DNA from: Paragonimus westermani
Taxonomy: Eukaryota > Platyhelminthes > Trematoda > Plagiorchiida > Troglotrematidae
Assembly (NCBI GenBank): GCA_008508345.1
Contig: QNGE01000428.1
Span: forward strand, 62,001-126,000
Length of the DNA stretch: 64,000 bases
Direction of reading: 5' to 3'
Shown here: in pieces, positions 12,501 through 25,259 of the stretch
Position numbering within the stretch: position 1 is the first letter of the stretch
Layout of the letters: every line of letters starts with the position of its first letter
Notes under the pieces: generated by a model
The model's database searches: none
What the model was told of the DNA's origin: nothing
What the model saw: the letters and a program-made list of their open reading frames with translations, nothing else
Translations under genes and position numbers: made by a program

Positions 12501-13771
12501 ATTGGTCCGTACCACACCTGGAATCTGACGCTCTTTTTTATCGCGGTGCTCACGTGACTGATAGAGAGAAGAATGTCAGTGATGAAACGAGTGAAAGCCT
12601 CAGTGAGGCAGCTGAAGAGAACTGTCGATTCCATAGGCCCTATGGGGATATAAACGATCGAGATATGCCTGTCTCTGGGGCATTTGCTTCAAATGAATCC
12701 GGACCACGAAGCACTGACTTATCGAGGGCAAGCGTGCCCGGAGGCTTTAACACGAACAATGCTAGACATTCACAGGCGAGTAGCAATACAACATTTCTAC
12801 CGACAGAACCCCTAGTGCGTCATTCAGGAGCAGAGTTTACATCCACAAATGGTGGCGCAGAATGCATGCTTTTGAGCCGCACCAGTAATATACAGGCATT
12901 ATATAGCTCACTCCATCCGAACAGAAAGGAGAAGCAATGTAGACCACAAATAAATGACGAAATCAAATCAAATCATGACGAACATATTTCGGGCGAACCC
13001 CATTCTACATCACATTGGTCCATGGCGTCTCCCGTGAGCTATGCTGGACGTGAACAGTCGTTACGGTCAGAGGTTCGTCCTCGGTTATCCGAATCCGAAC
13101 CGGCGAACAAATCATCTGATTCATCTTGCATGGTTGAGTGTTTCGACAACGTGGTGCTGGGGACTGGGGGACAGGGCATTTTGCAGGCTGTCAGTGTCAC
13201 CAGTGGTCTTGGATCTATGAGCAACTTGGCTTCTTCTGCTGGTTCACTACATTTTGGTACAAAGGTCAAACAGCGGGTGGCACTGGAATATCAAACAAAA
13301 CTAATCGCTCCCTACACTCATTCCGGATCCGATGGCAGGAGTCCATGTGGAAGCATAGACTGCCTTCAGTCGCATCATCTTCATTATGATGGTTACCGTC
13401 ACCACCACCACCACCATCACCAACATTCACATCATCATCGGCATCGTCGACGTGCTCATCTACAATCAATAGCATTTCATCCCGATCAATTGAGTAACTT
13501 AAAACGGAATAACAGATCAGTCATAGTCCCACTTGATGACACAGAAAGCAATATAAAACATCTAGATTCACAAGAGGCCGGTGACCGGCATTCGATCACA
13601 CCAATCAAATCAAAATACGACCTGAATGGGCCGTTTTCAGCTGTGAGCAAAAACCCGGTCTACGAAGTTTCCATCACAGAAGTGGATGATGCACAACGCG
13701 TCATAACTCCCATTATGTCCACCTTGTCGGCGGGTGGCAAACAGCTGAGTACTGATAGTATGGCGACATAG
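4789..13771 (+). CDS. Divergent alpha-tubulin with about 590-residue C-terminal extension (two exons)
   Basis: Joining 4789-5020 to 10896-13771 gives one 1035-codon frame. The first part is a complete alpha-tubulin: GQAGVQIG nucleotide-binding loop near residues 10-17, DLEPTVID across the splice junction, ITGKEDAANNYGRG at about 95-108, a GGGTGSG-type phosphate loop reading SGGTGSG at about 144-150, PYNSIL, TNLIPYPRIHFP, FVDWCPTGFKVG and FVHWYISEG. The alpha-specific S9-S10 insertion and a Glu near residue 258 (equivalent of catalytic E254) are kept, so it is alpha rather than beta. Oddities: it starts MGREI instead of MREC, the K40 loop has no lysine, and there is no acidic EEY end. From about residue 445 to 1035 the frame continues as a Ser/Asn/Gln/His-rich, probably disordered tail. 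It should polymerise with beta-tubulin in specialised microtubules; that role is inferred. A retrogene is unlikely because it has an intron. Confidence 0.9.
8535..9530 (-). mobile_element. Penelope-like retroelement relic (RT 3' half plus GIY-YIG region)
   Basis: Reading the minus strand, an open frame from about 9511 to 9002 shows the late reverse-transcriptase motifs of Penelope-like elements: GTPLDSPISGLL, RYVDDTFVV (the YVDD active site), LAFLDVLIIRRPDGKLGT and FDSNHP. After a stop, about 8930-8700 still reads KPNSTLRSALMNAKDHVEPH, GVVYATP-stop and GETGKQLRTHVHEHKLEMRR, which matches the conserved layout before and within the GIY-YIG nuclease domain. A shifted frame then gives LEALYSRSSFNQHVGID. 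The YVGET core is changed to QCGGET, with a stop and frameshifts, so the copy is dead. It is 5'-truncated: the N-terminal RT half is missing and homology stops at the TA tract. Confidence 0.85.
9531..9564. repeat. (TA)17 microsatellite
   Basis: Uninterrupted 34-base TA run at the truncated 5' end of the Penelope-like relic, inside the tubulin intron. Confidence 0.98.
10896..13771 (+). CDS. Alpha-tubulin-like gene, exon 2 (core plus long tail)
   Basis: Begins AT GAA ATA after a TTCAG acceptor and stays open to the TAG at 13769-13771. It codes residues 78-1035. The tubulin core ends near 12000 (residue about 444). The rest, roughly 12000-13768, encodes the extension, with a Gln-rich stretch at about residues 487-504 and a His/Arg-rich stretch at about 911-932 (13394-13460), where the DNA is a CAC/CAT run. 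No donor-like break is needed to keep the frame, and about 590 stop-free codons at this base composition argue for real coding. An unrecognised internal splice cannot be excluded without transcripts. Confidence 0.88.
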
Positions 13772-13910
13772 TAAACTATCGTCCCTTTTCAACTGCTTTG
13801 CATTAAAAGCAAGCGACTAGTAAAATACGCTTTGCACCGCAAAGCACACATATTCAAAGTGAACAAAGGTTGTACTTATCAAATGTAACAACCGCGCAGA
13901 CACTGAGTTG

Positions 13911-13916
13911 AATAAA
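13911..13916 (+). terminator. Candidate polyadenylation signal of the alpha-tubulin-like gene
   Basis: AATAAA lies about 140 bases after the TAG, the first canonical hexamer downstream. An ATTAAA variant is closer, at about 13802. Which is used is not visible. Confidence 0.5.
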
Positions 13917-16019
13917 TCTCAACCTGTATTACAGTATCCCTTGTATGGATAATACATCTATATTTATGCTAAGGTAGATTCGTGTGAAGATATTTAAAGT
14001 CGGAAAAATGCAGATAAGTGCGTCAGAAATTAGACAGACATCAGTATACACATGTGACAATGTAAAATGTTCTGCATTTGGGCTCCACCTTACACCTTTT
14101 TCTCATTTCGAAGATTATGGTGTATAATAAGATTTGAAGACAAAGCATAAAGGGCCCAGTGCTGTACTATATGCATGACAATAGTCTATGGAAGAAGATA
14201 GCTATGCTAGCCGGAGATGCTAGCAAATATACCCTACGCTCAATGTGCGCTGTGGTATGATTGGACGAAGCGCGTGTAGCACGTGCTAGGTGTCGGTACG
14301 CCAACTGTATGATCGATGCACACACCCGATTATTCACTTTGCTTAATAAGGAAGCTGTTTGTCGGTAACCGTAGTACGGCAGCGACAACTATTTTAAAGT
14401 TTGTGCCTTGCAAATAGGCCAGGTTTTCACGGCCACGGGTATTCACGGTTGGGTCCACGTACTGCAACATCTGACTGCATGATTGTTACGCTTTGTAAAC
14501 CAAGCATTGAGCCAGACCACGTGATCGATGAGATTAAGTCCAAAGAATATAGACTCAATAACCAGACGGCTCTTCTTTTTCCGGTAAAAGAGGTAGCCCC
14601 TAAAATAGGTCTGGTTTTACATAGACAGTATCACTAAGCTACCAATACTGGTTAAGAGAAGCATGTCTGTTTAGTGATTGGTCAGAGATCGAATAGATGT
14701 TTCATGTCAAACGCACTAACAGATAGACTGTGGCTTACAAGTAAGTTAGAGATAATATTTTCAAAATTGCAAGAGTACGGAAGCGTTTCAAAACGAAATT
14801 GAAAGCAGTAGGTCACATTTAGTAGTGGGTACACTATACTACACTATACTACTCACACCACGACTATTCAGCAATTCGGCAACAGCATGGAGTTTGACGT
14901 CGAAATGGTCGCGAGGATAATACAGGGAATATTAGAGTGCAGCATCTCATGAAATGACTCTTGTTACATAAAGGAACTGAGCGTTGGCGTCCGTGGCAAC
15001 CGTGAAGTTCTGAGACCAGTATCGTAGCAGATGAGTGACCTTGTTCGTGGTCCTGTTGAAACACAGCACATAGATTGGTCTTCTAAACAAACAACCCTTG
15101 TGCCATCAGCGTTCTTGGCTCACAACATCGTCCGTGAAATGAACACTACAAGTAACTCGTTAACAACCGGGAAATTATCCGTTCTATTACCAGCATGTAG
15201 GCTACTTTGACAACACTCTAAATTCATGATAACGAAAGTAACGTTAGCGAGGTTGTAAACCAGGCTTTTTGTTGTATGTGCCCTCAAACTCAGCGGGTAA
15301 CCTAGGCAAAAAACTCTCCCTTCGGCCATCAAAGTTACGGTGAACGCTGAACACACTGCATGTCTAATTGCATCCCCGGTGAACATCACTGTCTTCTCCC
15401 ACGGATTGTCCACAAATGACTAATTTTGGTAATGCGTTTTTTAATTGATTCTCAGTATCGTCACCATTTACAACAGTCACCATATCATCTCTGTGAACTA
15501 CACTTTCACTAAAGGAAGTTTAGTATTTTGTTCTGTCTAGTTGCCATCATGACAATCAAGCTTTCAAAAAATACTGGCAATATTAGCCGATTTCATACAG
15601 TTGAACACCAATACAACGAACACCGATACAGTAGCATTTTTACGCATACTGAACAGCTTACGGAAGTCACTATGTGGCCAACTAATTTTGTCATACTACA
15701 CATCTTTGGCTTAAGGTCCACATTTTTGCCTCTATTTCTCTATCGTGTACAACAAGTAAGGTAAACATGTCGTTTTCACAGGTTTTAACACAGAAGTAAG
15801 TATTGTGAGCATAGACGCAGACGCATGTACCAAAATGGTCGGTGATATTTACCTGTCATGATGCGTGCAGACTAACGGGTACTTATGATTCGATCATTCA
15901 TAAGTGATCGCAGCTGCCGCATTCCCATGAATAGTCCAGTCAGCTCGTTGTGGAAGGGAACATTATAATCAAATTTTGCTCTCATTTGGGCTCCTCATTC
16001 CAGCATATCGTTGTCGCCA
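13917..16019. other. Intergenic, nothing recognised
   Basis: Holds only short open frames without similarity and a short ACACTATACT duplication near 14833-14853. Confidence 0.5.
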
Positions 16020-16100
16020 CCGGGGCTGAAACTCCGACCAAGATTTCGTGAATAAACCACGTTGACCATTCAGCCATTGACTTCACATTAGGTCCAGCTG
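16020..16100 (-). repeat. tRNA-like repeat segment, diverged
   Basis: The minus strand reads AATGTGAAGTCAATGGCTGA, then ATGGTCAACGTGGTT and TTGGTCGGAGTTTCAGCCCC. This parallels the tRNA-like segments of the inverted repeat arms, only about 370 bases from the left arm. Confidence 0.6.
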
Positions 16101-16469
16101 AATTCCTGGATGCAAATGGTCCACCAAAATCGCCTGTGAGTACTCGACAGACTGCACTATCATCTCAAGATGAGATACAGTAATCGTCTTGTTAACTCCG
16201 AATGGTGACTCCACGACTAGGAGTAATCTCAAGGTTATGTTTCCATTTCTTCATGGTTTGGAAGAAGTTTGGTACCACAACGCGAACGGAAGTGGCACAG
16301 TTCACCGTACTAAGCATAGTCATAAAAGGCATAACTTCTGCTTGCCAGTTAGCAGTAAATTTGAGCGTTTTATCGTGAATAGTTCACTTAACGTTCACCA
16401 TGTCGCACATGTTTAATAAGTCTTGAGTCAACATTCAAATGATTGTCTGAATGATACTTTCAAGGAAAA

Positions 16470-17092
16470 TGAATTGGAAATCACCTGAAAAAGGTCACAA
16501 CTCCCGCGTCTCCACAAAATCTCCAGATAAACCCCTTCGAATAACAGACACTACACCCGAGTTCAGATTCCTTACCAGCTCGTCAGCCACCCATATCCTT
16601 GCCATGAACGAGATCAAACTTTCGACCAATTTCTCAGGCGATACTCATGTTGACCACTGCTCCATCGACCTCACAGTGGGCGCACTAACCAAACGTCCGC
16701 TAATACTTGCCGACAATCAAGATGTGGCCCCAAATGCCCAATGATTCTAGTGATTTTAACCGAAGGAGAAGTCCTGATCGTGGGGTCATCGGTTGGGGTT
16801 AGCAAGACAGGCACTGTGTCGCCTGTCTAGGCGATCGTGTGACGTGGGCGTTACTCGCAAGCAAATGTGGCGGAGCTTTCGCATATGACAACTCAGTCAT
16901 GCCTGGTGTGAGGTCAATGGCGTTGTGTTCAACAAGGTTGTCTTATGAACGTGTATTCAGAGTTCTCATGTCAGTCGTGATAAGAGAGTGTTTTCCTGAC
17001 GAGCTTGAACGGGATTGATAATCGGGTATAGTGTTCGTTTGTGCAATGGTGCTGATAGGAGAGTTCATGGGGATGCGAGAGCCGCGATCATT
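16470..17092 (+). repeat. Left arm of a 0.62-kb inverted repeat pair
   Basis: Near-identical in reverse complement to 24668-24045; over the inner 300 bases only a handful of mismatches are visible. The arm holds two tRNA-like segments in opposite orientation: one on the minus strand around 16600-16690 (GCAGTGGTCAACATGAGTAT) and one on the plus strand around 16915-16970 (TCAATGGCGTTGTGTTCAAC). A 91-codon open frame (16470-16744) starting NWKSPEKGHNSRV is preserved in both arms with one visible amino-acid change, but that may only reflect how recent the duplication is. Confidence 0.95.
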
Positions 17093-20000
17093 TTCAAATG
17101 GTTTTCTATGAACATTTACGTAAATTCAACCCTCCTACCACAGTTCATAAACACGGGGGTTTTATAAAATCGTTGGTGGAACGTGATGGGCTGAGATCTG
17201 TTTAGTTATGAATCTTCGCCTGAAATTCGCTATGCTGAACGTATGCATGATTAAAGACATTCAGTTTGTTTGTTCTGACATAACTTTTTGTTACAACCGT
17301 GTTTGCCACAATGAACACCCTATAGGAAGCAGACGATTTGGGATTACACATTTTTATGTTAAAGTGAGCGTTTTGTTGCAATGGTAATCACTATAACTGT
17401 GCTCCAAGTTAAATGAGTATCAGCGGTGATAAAAAAAACCTCGACCTCAGAATAGTCTCTATTTCCGCTATCTTTTCAAACACTGCAGCTAATCCTGCCT
17501 AGCGTGCACCTACGTATCAACTGCAGCGTAGACTTTCATTAAACAATCATCCGCAACGTTTCCGTAAGAGAGGGAAACCTAACCGACCCTGGTCAGTATA
17601 TGTCCACCTGTAGAAATATGAGCTTCCATAGTACCCAACCTCATCTGTCAAACTTGTTTGAAGTCAATATCAGGTTACATCTCCAAAGAGATACTTACAA
17701 CTTTCGTACCATTTATATTGTCCAGTTCACCTTCTCCATCCTGTCTTGTTATGGAAATCCAGTGTTTCATTAATACATCCACCTATATTCTCTTGCTCCC
17801 TAAAACGGTGTACCATCAGCTGAATACCAATCGCTTGCAAGTAAGACATGGGTTGATGTAGTACATCTACACACGAAAAAATCACGTTCAACTAGTAAGT
17901 GTCTAATTCAGTTGCCGCTGCATTGTCGTGAAAATATTCGGCGAATACAGTTAAGATACGAACTGAAATTAACCGTGACAGCATCTTCGGACCTTAAAGG
18001 AAAATGCAACCTGCCTTATTTTTTTTCGGAAAGGAGAGGGCTGACGTTCTTTGTTTGTATATCTGTGTTTACACCTAAAACCGTAACATGTAGTTTAAAT
18101 AGTTGGTCGTAATCACAGTTACCTTGACCTTATCGGATCTAGCCAGTACGAGGCAGGCTAAAGAAGTGAACTCATGGCATAGCATTAATCACTAGACTAC
18201 GGTCTACCAAGTTTCGTGTTCCAAACGGTGTTTTGAAATTATTGTCTTCAACTGTTTTACTTATTTTGTTATAAACTGAGACTATTGATGATCAGAGGTC
18301 ATAAAAAAAGACGCGCGAACAACCGAAGAAACTTAGACGTGCTTTGTTACAATTCCAGCCTAATCGCCTTCGAACGTAGCCGTAGTAATCAGTCTATTCA
18401 TACACAAAAGCACTACGCCTGTGCGCGTAAGGTAAGTGCCAGTTGGTCATTAGATCGCTGAAGAGTGCTCCTACAGGATAACTCTCATCCCTCCATTCAG
18501 TAGAGCGCTTGAAAAATTGTGCCCATTGTTGTATGGCCTTCACGGTGATCACTTCGGTTACAACTTACTATCGTTACCTGTCGCCACTCGACCAAAGTAC
18601 ACATGTACCGTGTGTTATCTTCTGTACATTTCACTGAACAACAGCTCTTCGCTGACAGGTGTACACTGTGGGACTTCTAGTACTCGGGCTTAACAGTGCT
18701 CTCCACAAACTAGTAAAACAAAATAAGTTCACTTTTGTGACTTATTAGGATAGATCTAAGCGAGTATCACTGTTTCATTGGACGGCTTCAGGAACATATC
18801 ATGTCAAGAGACAAGATTGCGCAAGCTGTTGAAAATCAGGAAAATCAGGCAAATGGATTGCCAAAGTTGGTTACCTTCAGGATCACAATAGGAAAATTTA
18901 TGTCGTACTGTAGAGTGAAAGGATATGCTAAACTTAAAGCGGAATACGTAAGAAGAAGGATCATTACAGTAAGAGATAATCGAAACATACTACGGTTAGT
19001 AAGAACTGTCACCAGAATCTGTCCAAACCGACACCACATGAATCCAAGGGGCGGAGCTGTGTATCAGACGCTTTCGCAGTGTTTAAATGCAAACGGGAAC
19101 CCACGGACAATACGACTGTCTTGTGGTATGTAGCGCTGAGATAGTCCCTTACGGTAGCAAGTGAAAGTGGTTTGGACCGATAGGTCACGGAATGAGATTC
19201 ATGAATTTGTTGATCGTACCCTAGTACAGCGATGTATCGTGATTGATCAAAGTGCACACAGGCTCATGAAACGGAGCGTTGTTTACTTGAGAAAACGATA
19301 ATCTCCTGATATCCTGAAAAATCAAAGAGCAATAGGAAGGATTCCAACTTCTTACTTGCCAATTACTAAGCCGAATTCTTTCACTTCAAAGGCTGAAGCC
19401 GTTCTTTGTGTAATCAACGAACGCCCACCTTTCTTGGGTCCGTTGGAATAGATATCCCTTACTCAACAGTTCGTTCAATCCTCCTCGACTAGGCAATCAG
19501 AGTGCCATTTTTAAGCTAGTGGCATAATTCCCTGCCCATTGTAGAAAGTTTTATCAGCCACTGAAACCACTTTCATACTTTTCAATCAAGTGGCACTGAC
19601 TACTGTAGGTTGCACGGTTTTATGAGAACATTTATTTTGTTTTGGTTTGATTTTTGAGAGGTCCATGATTGAGTTATGTGTTAATCTTAATGTTACCTGT
19701 TCTTCTCACTCTAATTAAAAGTTGCTGCACTTCGTTTGTGCATCCTCTGCACGGCGTGCTTCTTGAAATCTTTGTTAGCTTTTTGACAACAGCTCAAACA
19801 ACCACGAATTTTTAAACGTCTACTGTGTGCTCAGGTGAATTTGTTGGAAAACTACAGCCTTTCCCGTGTCCGGCACGCTCAGTTCCTCCCGTGGCATGAT
19901 GTGAACAGGGTAAATGTGATATGAGGCATTGGACTTCTGGAATCTTACCACATCCAGACCACCGTGAAAGAAGAATGCATGTCCGCTTTCCTAAGAACCT

Positions 20001-23000
20001 GGCGTTAGCTCAACTAGCTGGTGTGGAGTCAACGTTTCAACTTAAAGGCACCTCAATAACACGTGATGATTACGAAAATTTGCATAAACTTTACATAAAA
20101 ATAATCACCATACTGTTGTTTATCGAATACGAAATTTAGCAAACGCTAAGTGGACAACTGACAAGGTGGTCCTACAGTTCTGTGGCAAGGTGTATTTGTA
20201 CGCACGTGTGTGTAAATATATATGCCGTTCTAGATAACTAGAAATAAGGTTGAAGGTAGACATGCAGCAACTAATGCAGTTAGTTCACTCCGTTTTATAC
20301 CACACTTGGAATTCTAACGATATTGTACGTATGCGTACTGAGATATACTAACTAGCAAGTACAAATATGCGTCATATGTGCGTGTCAGTTAAGGAAACAT
20401 GAAAACTCCTTCTACTTTATGGTCCAGTGGAGTCGGTGGTCAACTGCTTCAAACAGAATCTCTATATATGGGTTCCCGAAATCAGCTGTTCCTGGCTGAC
20501 AGCAACACTTTGAAACTGTCCTACAGAACTTCATATAGCCAATGACAAATAATGTAAACCGCAGAAGAGATAAGCTAAATACCGTTAATATCCAGCGCTG
20601 AGTTTGGATCCAGATGAAAGTTAGATTTGCTGTTTTACTGTCAAAAATCGAAGTCTACATCTAACCGTAAGAGGTGTTGAGAGTTCACTAGTCATGGCCA
20701 CGATCACATATCGAGACAAACCCCTTCAATCCGCCAACGGTAGTTCTTGGCGACGAATAAGACACAAAAACTCTGATTACCTCTTGTGTAGTATTTTGTT
20801 GAACCACAATAAGCTGAGTAAACAGAGCGTGGTGTACGTTTGCGTCAACGCGTCAGTGTGCCTCCAAAAATGATCTTGGCTTGATCTTCACGTTACGTTC
20901 TATATTGCTTTCGTATTAAGGGTTGATCAGTTAGGCTAGCACAATTGTGTTTGAATCTACCTCGCACCATGAAAAATATGGACAGTTGTTTGACAAATGT
21001 TTGATTATGAAGTTTTGGTTTGAGTTTGTCTGCGTCTTATAATCCTTCTCGGTGTGTTGGATATGTCAAATGCTCCCAAAAAGCTACTCAATTAACCTGT
21101 AATGAACATTTATCACTCTTGTAAAGTTGAATTTCTCTTTTCCGCACCATTATTGCAACATCTTTTTCACTTCTCTCGCCGATTAACATACTGGACGCTG
21201 GTTCGCTGGTTTATGACCTAGAACGCTTTTCATGTGCTTCATTGAACACTATTCACAAGGTCGCTTGGTGTGCTATACATACACAAGAGCTCCGCTTGGA
21301 ATCTGTATTCGGACTGAGACGGTAAAAGCACTTTCCGGAGACCAGTGTTTTTCCTTCATAGTCGGCTTGAGTTCCGTGATATAGCATTTTCGGGAGATTG
21401 TTGCAGCTCAATTGTATTCGCTTGGTCCTTCAACGATATAACACGTTGCATTAACGATTGCAGTGGCTGACACCATTCCATTTGCGACGGATACTTTTAT
21501 CAAAATATTTTAAGAAGTTACCTTCAAAAATTGCGTGAGTAATATATCCGCTCGCTGCGGAACCAAAAACAGTTGCAACGACCGCTGCATATCTGCTCCA
21601 GGTATGCTGATTGATTAACCAAATTGACGAAAGGTGACAGGAAGACGAGTGAGCCTAACCGAATAAGTCTAATCGGCTAGTTTATGTCAGCGTGAGGAGA
21701 ACAGAACGCCGAGCCTATTTGCCTCAAGCCGACAACCCCAAACCTCTCTGTAGAGTGAGCACAGATCACAGTTCTTTGGACGAGTCGCGTTAATAATGAA
21801 CTCGTCAGTCATTTTCGTTTCTTGAGAAAAATACTGTGATCGGCATGGCTGAGAATGGGACCGCAACTTTCACTGTTACGAAGCCTCCATATTAGCCAGT
21901 GCGTTATACTCCTACCTAGGACTTAAAGAATTTCTGTATTTGCACACCCACACTTAATCTCGTTTGAGTAATACATTGTGACGTTTAGAATATATGCTCT
22001 CATCCAAGGTAGCAAATACTTCTTGCGGGGAGCACTTTATGAGCCGCAGAAGTTTCCGTTCTTTCCTCACGCAGAAGCAGCATAGTGGCCTCGACGGATT
22101 TTAGCCAGCATAATCAAGAAATGATCTCAGAGGAGATTACCAGTCTATAAAAATTAGTTTGCAAGCACTAGTTGTAACCAGCTCCAGCACACTGAAACCT
22201 GATCCACACATGGCCAAACATCGCAATCTTCAGCCTGTTCGGCAATAAACTTGCTTCCTGAGCCACGCAAGGCCAAACTATTCGCTGGAGCATCTAAGTA
22301 ACATTCTCAAGACAGTGTGCTGACTGAACAACACTCGTTTAAGTACGCTCTTCTACATCCTGTTCTACTTTGGTTTTGAGTTAACGTGAAATAAAGGCTG
22401 GTCGTTAACGTCATACGGCTCCTATCCTGACGTGGATAGACGGACAGCATTTCAGTGTAATCGTGCAAAGCTGCTGCAAGACAGTAAATACTGAATAGCG
22501 AGATACCGATTATTTTTTACCCGTTTTCTACTTGTGAATGCATGCGAATCATCACCACTGTACTATGGTTGTATAATTTTCACGAAATACAAGAAAAGGT
22601 CAGGTGGTAGCATATACACCACCTTATAGGGTCCATGGTAGTCGTCGATATTAAGAAATGTCCTAATGAAACCCCAGTAGTAAACATAAACGTACGTATA
22701 TTAGTATGGTTCTTAAAAAGTCAAATTGCTTTGCTCAGTGGGTCGTAACCAACCGTGCCGCAAGCCAAAACAACTGTTTTTTTTATAAGGTATTTTTCAA
22801 GAGGGTGTCGTTGTTACAGATTCACTGTTACTGTTCTCAAATAGGTTGATGCAGTCTAGTATTCATGTTGGATTGACTAAGCAAACAGTTACTGCGAGTG
22901 TGTAAGCTACAATAGATTAAGGGTTCTGAACAACAATCATCCGAATACCAGACTGCCTGTGCTGAACATTGTCTGCCTTCTGTGAGCACAGAATCGTGAC

Positions 23001-24044
23001 AGTAAGCTATCACGCAAGAGATTCTGTGCGAAATTTGTCGTAAGTGCTTACATTGCACATCGTTAGCGTTATAGACCAAACACACATCCGACCTCGAACC
23101 CAGTGATCAGAAGTTTTAACAATTTTAACTGGACGCCAGTAATCGCGAGTAGCGGGATCCGGCGCGATTGCCTCAAGTGACTCTAGGCTATCTCAAAATA
23201 AAATGCCATTATCCAGGAAAGTCAATCCGGCGATTGGCTTATTCACCAAGATGTATGAATGGTTTCACTCTGACTGCAGTGTCATAGGGCCAAGCTTGCT
23301 AGCGTACTCCCATCTTGAACCAAATATTCAAGTTTGCCGTCACAGTTTCATGAGAAATATTAATATTATTAAAAAAGGAAGAACGTGCACCTACGAAGTG
23401 AGTTACTGTCCCATGTTTTATATCTTCCCCATATAGGTTTTACAAATTGAGGCAGTCATCAGTGCACTACCAGCATGCAAGAGCAGACTGGATTTTGGTG
23501 TATAGAATTTTCGATCAGACAAATATTTGTGCCTAACGAGAATTACCGCTTCGGGCTACATCTTAAAATTACCAGCTTGATTCCCAGGGAGCACTCTTTT
23601 AACCTTCGAATGTGACCAGTATGAAACCAATTAAAACGGTCCGTCGTATGTGCATCATTGCTAGTTTACTTCAAGCGCAGACTTGACGCATCTAATCGGG
23701 ACACTAAACCGAATCTACAGATAAATTTATCGTCAAAATCGTCAAGGTATAACATATACACGCTATATCTCTCCCTACCGGAACCAGTTAGCTACTATCT
23801 ACCGTGTCCCTCAGTACTTTATGCCTGCCATTCAGTCGCTAGGCTTGTGATCCGCTCCTGATTCACTGACGGATTCATTCACAATCTTTCTGTTGTTGGC
23901 GCTATAAAAGTGAAACAGTATTCCTACATATGCATTTCATTTTACAACCATACAACAAACAGTTAAGTGCGCATAAACGCCCTCAGATTCTTCGGATTTG
24001 TAAACTTACTGTGGATTCTACAGAAGTGGCCGAATATCACTCGC
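17093..24044. other. 6.95-kb spacer between the inverted repeat arms
   Basis: No recognisable transposase, integrase, reverse transcriptase or host gene was seen on either strand. The longest open frame (18801-19133, +, 110 codons, Arg/Ile-rich) and those at 19921-20139 (+) and 22837-23085 (-) resemble nothing I know. Confidence 0.6.
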
Positions 24045-24668
24045 AATCGATCGTGGCCCTCGCATCCCCATGAATTCTCCTATCAGCCCCATTGCACAAA
24101 CGAACACCATACCCGATTATCAATCCCGTTCAAGCTCGTCAGGAAAACACTCTCTTATCACGACTGACATGAGAACTCTGAATACACGTTCATAAGACAA
24201 CCTTGTTGAACACAACGCCATTGACCTCACACCAGGCATGACTGAGTTGTCATATGCGAAAGCTCCGCCACATTTGCTTGCGAGTAACGCCCACGTCACA
24301 CGATCGCCTAGACAGGCGACACAGTGCCTGTCTTGCTAACCCCAACCGATGACCCCACGATCAGGACTTCTCCTTCGGTTAAAATCACTAGAATCATTGG
24401 GCATTTGGGGCCACATCTTGATTGTCGGCAAGTATTAGCGGACGTTTGGTTAGTGCGCCCACTGTGAGGTCGATGGAGCAGTGGTCAACATGAGTATCGC
24501 CTGAGAAATTGGTCGAAAGTTTGATCTCGTTCATGGCAAGGATATGGGTGGCTGACGAGCTGGTAAGGAATCTGAACTCGGGTGTAGTGTCTGTTATTCG
24601 AAGGGGTTTATCTGGAGATTTTGTGGAGACGCGAGAGTTGTGACCTTTTTTGGGTGATTTCCAATTCA
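24045..24668 (-). repeat. Right arm of the 0.62-kb inverted repeat pair
   Basis: Reverse complement of 16470-17092 at roughly 98-99% identity by eye, with sharp edges on both sides. No target-site duplication is evident just outside the outer edges. The matching open frame lies at 24394-24672 on the minus strand. Confidence 0.95.
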
Positions 24669-25253
24669 CGTACACCAAAAATATCCCAATAATTTGGTTA
24701 GCCATACAAATCCTATAGAATGCTCAAACTTTTTTCATAAATTGTATGGTTTACTAGGTTTCCGGATCCCAGTGGAGTCGAAATTAAACCAAGTTAACTG
24801 AATTGTACACCAAGCTAGTGCAGGTTCAAACAAATTGTCTGAAAGGGGACATGCGTAAAAGTAATTACACCACTGCGTCACAAATAGTGGAGAATCATGC
24901 AGGTTATCTTATATGCTGAATGTACGAATACACATGCCATATGATTGATTTGCATGAATGGAGTTGTACATCCGCTACAGAGGACAAGGTAAAGACGCCA
25001 TTGTAACTTTGAGCTGCGAGCGTATGGCCTATACAAAATCAATACCTCAATAACTGAGTGATATATCCCGTACAATACAAGCTGCAGGTTATCTGATTGT
25101 TTTGGTTCTGTGTTCATGATAAACTTGCGATGTCTAAAACAGTTTGTTACAAATGTACAGCGCATTTTTCATGCTTTATGAAGACTTTTGTCTGAAGGTC
25201 ATGAGATTGCTCATCCAAAACCTTGGACTCCATCCCCACAAAAATTTTACATT

Positions 25254-25259
25254 TTTATT
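25254..25259 (-). terminator. Candidate polyadenylation signal of the Frizzled gene
   Basis: AATAAA on the minus strand about 395 bases after the stop. It is the nearest canonical hexamer found by eye; use is unproven. Confidence 0.35.
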
